DNA of 64,000 bases, taken from NCBI GenBank assembly GCA_016933955.1, contig JAFGTT010000012.1, positions 1-64,000 of the forward strand, given 5' to 3'. A program made the translations under genes and the position numbers. The DNA comes from Candidatus Zixiibacteriota bacterium (GTDB taxonomy: Bacteria > Zixibacteria > MSB-5A5 > GN15 > PGXB01). Position 1 is the stretch's first letter. Every line of letters begins with the position of its first letter. This document shows, one piece after another, positions 60,364 through 64,000 of the stretch. The notes below the pieces were generated by a model, which was not told the DNA's origin, did no database searches, and saw only the letters and a list, made by a program, of their open reading frames with translations.

Positions 60364-62170
60364 TTTTGCCCCCTGAAAATTGATAAAAAAGATGACGCCT
60401 GTGACCGTTCAAAATAATCGGCCTGATGATATACTTCCCGCCCAGGAATCCATCAAGACTGATTTTAAGAGCATTATCTTGAGTTGTGTAATCGAGGATA
60501 TTTCCGGTTTCAAAGAAAGCACCTTCGTCGATCTTATCCGGCTGACCCTCATCGGCCGGAAAACGGCGCCCTTCTTCCAGCCGATCAGTATTAAATTTTT
60601 TGATGTTGTATGATCTCACACCATTTTCGAATTCCAGATCAAGCCGTATGGTTGTCTCCGAAACCCGGCTTAAGTGGTATCTTCCGGCATAATTCGCCGG
60701 TTCATCATTTTTAACCAGTTGACTTAAATCATCGGCGATTCCGTAAGCGAAGTGGCAGTCAATTACCCGGGGATGCATCAGATGCAAACCATCCGGCCGA
60801 TCCGTTATCGAAGCTGTCTCGATCTCTATCACATCTCCGACCCGGAAATCACGATTGCACCTCAAATGAGTGACGACCTTTGTATTGTCGCGGTTCCGGC
60901 CTTCCAGAGAATAATCGAAACCATTGCCCCGGCGTTCCTGACCGGTTATTCTCAATCGGATAAGATGCCGGTGAGTCAGCAGGTATTTTTCGTCCGAATC
61001 GAGAGTATGGATTTCAACTCCATAGCGGGTGGCAGTCTCCCAAATGGCCCCGGCCAGATTATCACCTGTGGCCACTCGTGCGGGCACCAGAAGATCGGGT
61101 GCCGCGGCAAACAGCCGGTTGAGTTCTTCGCGGCGTTCGGATCCGCCAACCCTGCGGTCCTCACTTGCCCCAGCTTTGAGAAGGTCACAAATTTTAAGTT
61201 CGATTCTCCTGACATTCGTTTTCTCGCCCTGCAGAAACCGGATCAATTCCTCGACCGGCCGACGCTCTTTCCCGCGGTGCCCGATCAATCGGGCCTCGAC
61301 AGCGAAATTATTATCGGGCATGGGTAACGATTCGAGATACTTATTCAGAATATCCGATTCCAACTCGATTTGGTCACCACCCAAAATCCGCATCCGGCCA
61401 TCGAATCTGCAAAGCGTCACCGGAAGGGACTCATAGGCCGGGAGAATATGATATTTTTTGCTTTTATTTAGCCGCTCCATCGACCAGATGCGTTGCGGCG
61501 GTTGGTATAATGGAATTATCCAAGAATTCGGGGATTCATCGCTCGTGACTTTGCGAAAGACCAGTTCATTGGTAATGGTGGTATCTTCCACCGAGCCCCG
61601 GTACACCAGCGATGTTTCCAAAACTTTGAGTATCTGACGGTAATTGAAATAGGCCTGACGCCGGTCGCCCCCGGGTACATCGTACTCCTCAAAAGGGCGG
61701 TGCCGGCATTTACGGATATCCTCACCGCAGATCGAGCACTCGGGGAAGTTGAAAATAAAACTGATCGAGCCTTCCTTATAAATACCGCCGTCAATATTAC
61801 GGCACAGGTCATCACTGCGATCGGCATTTTTTAGCCAGTAGAAATAAACCTTGACCCAGCGGACACCATCGCGAATGACCGTCTCGGCGTGAAAGTTCCT
61901 GGCAATCGGAAGGCTGTCCTTGCGGTGACCGATCAGCACCGGGCTGTCGATAAGCATCTCCGCCAGTTTCTCGTGCTCCTCGCCCGGAAAACAACCGCCA
62001 TAGCTGTTGACCTGATCGGAGACAATGTACATGGCCCGGATATGTACATTATCGGGGTGCACGGCGGTCGGCGGCTTGATATTGCGATTGATAATATCCG
62101 TCAGTTCCCGATAGCCTGATGGTTCCTTTTCGATCAGCGAGGCGGTAATACTTCCAACCAGATTTTTCAT
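60356..62170 (-). CDS. Prohead protease-like protein fused to a degenerate DNA-ligase-like domain
   Basis: A 604-aa protein from ATG 62170 (GGAGGAAAA upstream; a longer frame adds 26 residues without a site). Residues 1-140 resemble HK97-type prohead proteases: H82 in VLIGHRKDSLPIAR and S135 in KEGSISFIF fit the catalytic His and Ser. A zinc-knuckle-like CSIC...CRH (C145, C148, C155, H157) follows. From about 230 the order recalls ATP-dependent DNA ligases: RFDG (255-258) where KxDG is expected, AVEARLIGHRG like the DGE strand, IELKICDLLK like FDxLxL, SERREELNRLF, and an OB-like end with IEIETASITDRPDGLHLMHP. The adenylated Lys is Arg, so ligation is unlikely. Based on pattern only. Confidence 0.55.
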   Translation of the reverse strand: MKNLVGSITASLIEKEPSGYRELTDIINRNIKPPTAVHPDNVHIRAMYIVSDQVNSYGGCFPGEEHEKLAEMLIDSPVLIGHRKDSLPIARNFHAETVIRDGVRWVKVYFYWLKNADRSDDLCRNIDGGIYKEGSISFIFNFPECSICGEDIRKCRHRPFEEYDVPGGDRRQAYFNYRQILKVLETSLVYRGSVEDTTITNELVFRKVTSDESPNSWIIPLYQPPQRIWSMERLNKSKKYHILPAYESLPVTLCRFDGRMRILGGDQIELESDILNKYLESLPMPDNNFAVEARLIGHRGKERRPVEELIRFLQGEKTNVRRIELKICDLLKAGASEDRRVGGSERREELNRLFAAAPDLLVPARVATGDNLAGAIWETATRYGVEIHTLDSDEKYLLTHRHLIRLRITGQERRGNGFDYSLEGRNRDNTKVVTHLRCNRDFRVGDVIEIETASITDRPDGLHLMHPRVIDCHFAYGIADDLSQLVKNDEPANYAGRYHLSRVSETTIRLDLEFENGVRSYNIKKFNTDRLEEGRRFPADEGQPDKIDEGAFFETGNILDYTTQDNALKISLDGFLGGKYIIRPIILNGHRRHLFYQFSGGKNV

Positions 62171-62340
62171 TTTTCCTCCATACTGAAGTCTGGCAGGCCG
62201 GCAAATACCACCGAATCGATGCAGAAATTGTCCGCCCGATTTATGCAAGAGAATTCACAGCCTTTTCCGTCCAAATTAAGACAATCTGGTAATTAATTAT
62301 TGGACAACTACTTACAAGGCCCGGCAAGATTTGGTTCCGA

Positions 62341-62356
62341 TGGCATAAGTCTTGCA
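62341..62356 (+). promoter_or_regulatory. Sigma-54 (-24/-12) promoter
   Basis: TGGCATAAGTCTTGCA: GG and GC elements at the exact sigma-54 spacing (consensus TGGCAC-N5-TTGCA). A start near 62367 fits the GAGGTGAT ribosome-binding site (62386-62393) of the 39-aa gene. It points against the direction of the phage operon. Confidence 0.72.
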
Positions 62357-62399
62357 TTGGGGACCGGATGAATGGAATTGACGAAATGAGGTGATCGCT

Positions 62400-62519
62400 A
62401 TGGTCGTTTATAGAGCCAAAAAAAGAACTACTCTGAAGTGGATAATCGCCGCCATTATTTTTATTTCAGCCCTTTCGATAACTTTCAATGACGTCTATGG
62501 CGCGGTTTCACCCTTTTAA
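62400..62519 (+). CDS. 39-aa single-pass membrane peptide
   Basis: A short frame MVVYRAKKRTTLKWIIAAII and following, ending in GAVSPF. A basic N-terminus (RAKKR, K) precedes one hydrophobic helix (WIIAAIIFISALSI), so it should insert with the N-terminus inside; it could also be an exported peptide with a cleavable signal. It has a good ribosome-binding site (GAGGTGAT, 6 nt), a sigma-54 promoter upstream and a terminator downstream, so it looks like an independent, regulated gene between terminase and protease but on the other strand. Not recognised. Confidence 0.6.
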   Translation: MVVYRAKKRTTLKWIIAAIIFISALSITFNDVYGAVSPF

Positions 62520-62543
62520 TTCGAAACAGAACAGAATGAAAAT

Positions 62544-62575
62544 GCGCCGGTGTAACCGGTGTTTTGCACTGGCGC
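62544..62575. repeat. Hairpin downstream of the 39-aa gene
   Basis: GCGCCGGTG (62544-62552) and CACTGGCGC (62567-62575) pair with one G-T wobble. It lies between the small gene and its terminator. Confidence 0.55.
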
Positions 62576-62608
62576 AGTGATTAGCAAACACCGCATTATC
62601 TTAGCGAT

Positions 62609-62648
62609 ATGGCCTGGATTGCAGACCCGGATTCAGGCCATTTTATAT
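62609..62648 (+). terminator. Terminator of the 39-aa gene
   Basis: ATGGCCTG (62609-62616) and CAGGCCAT (62634-62641), followed by TTTATATTTT. It overlaps the stop codon of the convergent terminase gene. On the minus strand there is no T tract. Confidence 0.65.
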
Positions 62649-64000
62649 TTTCCCCAGACGCGGTTTGATAACGGGTGTTTCCGGCTTGTACAACGGCCAG
62701 AGAGCCAGCGCCAGGGCCATGACGCTGTCGCAGGTATTGTTATCGTCCCACCTCGCCGAACGCAGTTCATCTTCCAGCGACCAGATCCGTCCTTCGGCAT
62801 CCGGGATTTCCCAGCGGGCATACCTGATTTTTTTCATACTGTGAAACAACTCCAGATTGGTCAGCAATTCCGCCTTGGAGCGGGCCGTGAAAATAAAAGT
62901 CGTCGGATTATAATCCTGGAGTTGCGACACCACCACATCCCCCAATCCGGTGGCGTCAATCACCAGCCGCCCGGGATAAATCCGCTGGCGGGTCCGGATA
63001 TGTTCCAGGATAATATTCCAGTCCCATTTTCTGATCCTGACCAGATCGACCACGGTGCATCGTCCCTCAAAAACCTCTATCGTAATCCCGACCGTGGCGG
63101 TTTTTTTGCGAGCCAGATCCCAGCCGGATATATAAAAACGGTTTTTATCCGGCTGACCGGGAACTCGTTTCGGTGTATCATCCATCAGAGCGGCATCAAT
63201 ATCTTTGCCGGGAATGATCTCGCCTCCGGAATCGATAAATTGCCCCATGATATTCTGAGAAACCCGCTTATCGCTCAGATAACGAAGTTGCATGGACAGG
63301 TATTCATGAGAAATATAGCTGTTTTCCCGGGAATCGCCGTTTTGAATATAGGCATCGTCGGGACGATCCTTCAGTTCCATCATTTTTTTATAGAACCAGT
63401 TCCGCCCGTTCGGGGTTGAGATCAGATCAAGGCGCCCCCGGCGGTCGGCCAGACGCATTTTGATGACTTCATTAACCACATATTCGGCCTCATCCTCGAA
63501 GGCCACCTCGTCGAAAACAAAAAAATCATAATCGTTGCCCAGCAGATACTCCCCCCGATGCTGGGTCGACCGGGCTTCGATCAGGGCGCCGTTACCGAGG
63601 TAAATTCGGGGATATGGTGTCACTGTCATTTTTTTCACCAGTCCCTTTATCCGGCAGGAACCATTCAGAATTCTGAGAACGGTGTTGAATATGATCCGGG
63701 CCTGATCGAGCGTTATGCTGGCACAGACAATATTGTACCTGCCGGCCCGGTCGTACTGACGATCCCGGTAACGAAACAGGGCATGGTGAATGATCTTGAT
63801 CGCTTCGGCAAATGATTTCCCCCAGCGATTACCGGTAACCAGCAGGTTCTCGGCCTTAAGGCTGTTTTTCAGCCAGCGTTCCTGCCCCGGATGGGGCGTG
63901 ATATCCAGAAATTTAACGGCGAAAAACGCAATATCGCGGATGGCCCGCTTCCAGTCGGAATGTTCGAAAAGCGCGCCTATATCAGTTCTCCGGCCAACCG
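62643..64000 (-). CDS. Phage terminase large subunit (5' end beyond window)
   Basis: The frame is open to the right edge (452 codons visible); GTG 63638 is internal. The ATPase domain has the deviant Walker A of large terminases, LLVTGNRWGKSFAEA, near the right edge, and Walker B FFVFDEVAFEDEAE, followed by LISTPNGRNWFYKK (coupling region). The RNase H-like nuclease domain has YISGWDLARKKTATVGI with the first catalytic Asp and LVIDATGLGDVVV with the second. It packages DNA into proheads. The next gene of the operon is the protease fusion, not a portal gene, which is unusual. Confidence 0.9.
   Translation of the reverse strand, partial: VGRRTDIGALFEHSDWKRAIRDIAFFAVKFLDITPHPGQERWLKNSLKAENLLVTGNRWGKSFAEAIKIIHHALFRYRDRQYDRAGRYNIVCASITLDQARIIFNTVLRILNGSCRIKGLVKKMTVTPYPRIYLGNGALIEARSTQHRGEYLLGNDYDFFVFDEVAFEDEAEYVVNEVIKMRLADRRGRLDLISTPNGRNWFYKKMMELKDRPDDAYIQNGDSRENSYISHEYLSMQLRYLSDKRVSQNIMGQFIDSGGEIIPGKDIDAALMDDTPKRVPGQPDKNRFYISGWDLARKKTATVGITIEVFEGRCTVVDLVRIRKWDWNIILEHIRTRQRIYPGRLVIDATGLGDVVVSQLQDYNPTTFIFTARSKAELLTNLELFHSMKKIRYARWEIPDAEGRIWSLEDELRSARWDDNNTCDSVMALALALWPLYKPETPVIKPRLGKI

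Larger units (their letters stand above)
52107..64000 (-). mobile_element. Phage-derived head-morphogenesis module (incomplete; continues past the window)
   Basis: A co-directed run of 13 genes, most of them touching or overlapping: terminase large subunit, prohead-protease fusion, small proteins, decoration-type protein, major capsid protein, propeller protein, connector-like proteins, two exported proteins and a holin-like protein. I see no integrase, attachment site, portal, tape measure, tail or lysin in the visible part. The portal and further genes may lie to the right of the window. Base composition matches the host, so it is either long resident or from a well-adapted phage. Confidence 0.75.

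Noticed and set aside
62559-63419. 286-codon plus-strand frame antisense to terminase
   Set aside because: The terminase frame is supported by Walker and nuclease motifs; the plus frame has no family features.

Overview
The window is a bacterial chromosome segment, most likely from the FCB side of the tree and perhaps from candidate phylum Zixibacteria or a close relative. I infer this from style, not from a marker-gene comparison. There are several very large secreted proteins ending in dockerin-type repeats. There is a TonB-dependent receptor next to a PorV-like barrel and a protein with a FlgD-like/type IX-type C-terminal domain. A large SRP RNA precedes dnaX-ebfC-recR, and a TldD/TldE pair is present. 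Lipid A acyltransferase, heptosyltransferase, lipoproteins and barrels indicate a Gram-negative envelope. TTG starts behind good Shine-Dalgarno sequences are frequent.

Layout. 1-1.3 kb: 3' part of an AT-rich HD phosphohydrolase gene that looks foreign. 1.46-6.6 kb (+): tRNA-Ala, SRP RNA, dnaX, ebfC, recR and a membrane/TPR protein. 6.6-14.7 kb (-): a degenerate metallopeptidase-like secreted protein, then an outer-membrane operon (TonB receptor, secreted FlgD-tailed protein, PorV-like barrel). 15-20.2 kb (+): a signalling operon of an orphan ABC substrate-binding protein, a membrane histidine kinase, two single-domain response regulators and a receiver-kinase hybrid. 20.3-28.6 kb (-): a four-repeat secreted protein, the tldD-pmbA pair and a 1070-aa dockerin protein. 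28.9-33.3 kb (-): an envelope/LPS operon (membrane metallopeptidase, lipid A acyltransferase, heptosyltransferase, lipoprotein, PfkB kinase). 33.4-37.4 kb (+): HNH nuclease, trpS, scpA, scpB, rluB. 37.4-40.2 kb (-): NtrC-type regulator, lipoprotein, thermonuclease. 40.2-41 kb: an AT-rich intergenic region with interlocking inverted repeats. 41-52.1 kb: a 1680-aa dockerin/beta-propeller protein, an M50 membrane protease, a REC-GAF-HD-GYP protein, lipA and a dockerin protein with a degenerate C39-like peptidase domain.

52.1-64 kb (-) is a phage-derived module running from the right edge leftwards: terminase large subunit (cut by the window), a prohead protease fused to what looks like a degenerate ATP-dependent DNA ligase fold, small proteins, a decoration-type protein, the major capsid protein, a beta-propeller protein, connector-like proteins, two proteins with signal peptides and a holin-like protein. 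No integrase, tail, tape-measure or lysin gene is visible. Between terminase and protease an opposite-strand cassette has a near-consensus sigma-54 (-24/-12) promoter, a 39-aa single-pass membrane peptide gene and a terminator.

The strongest candidates for something undescribed are the protease-ligase fusion, this sigma-54 micro-gene, and the tail-less head module whose last structural genes encode exported proteins.
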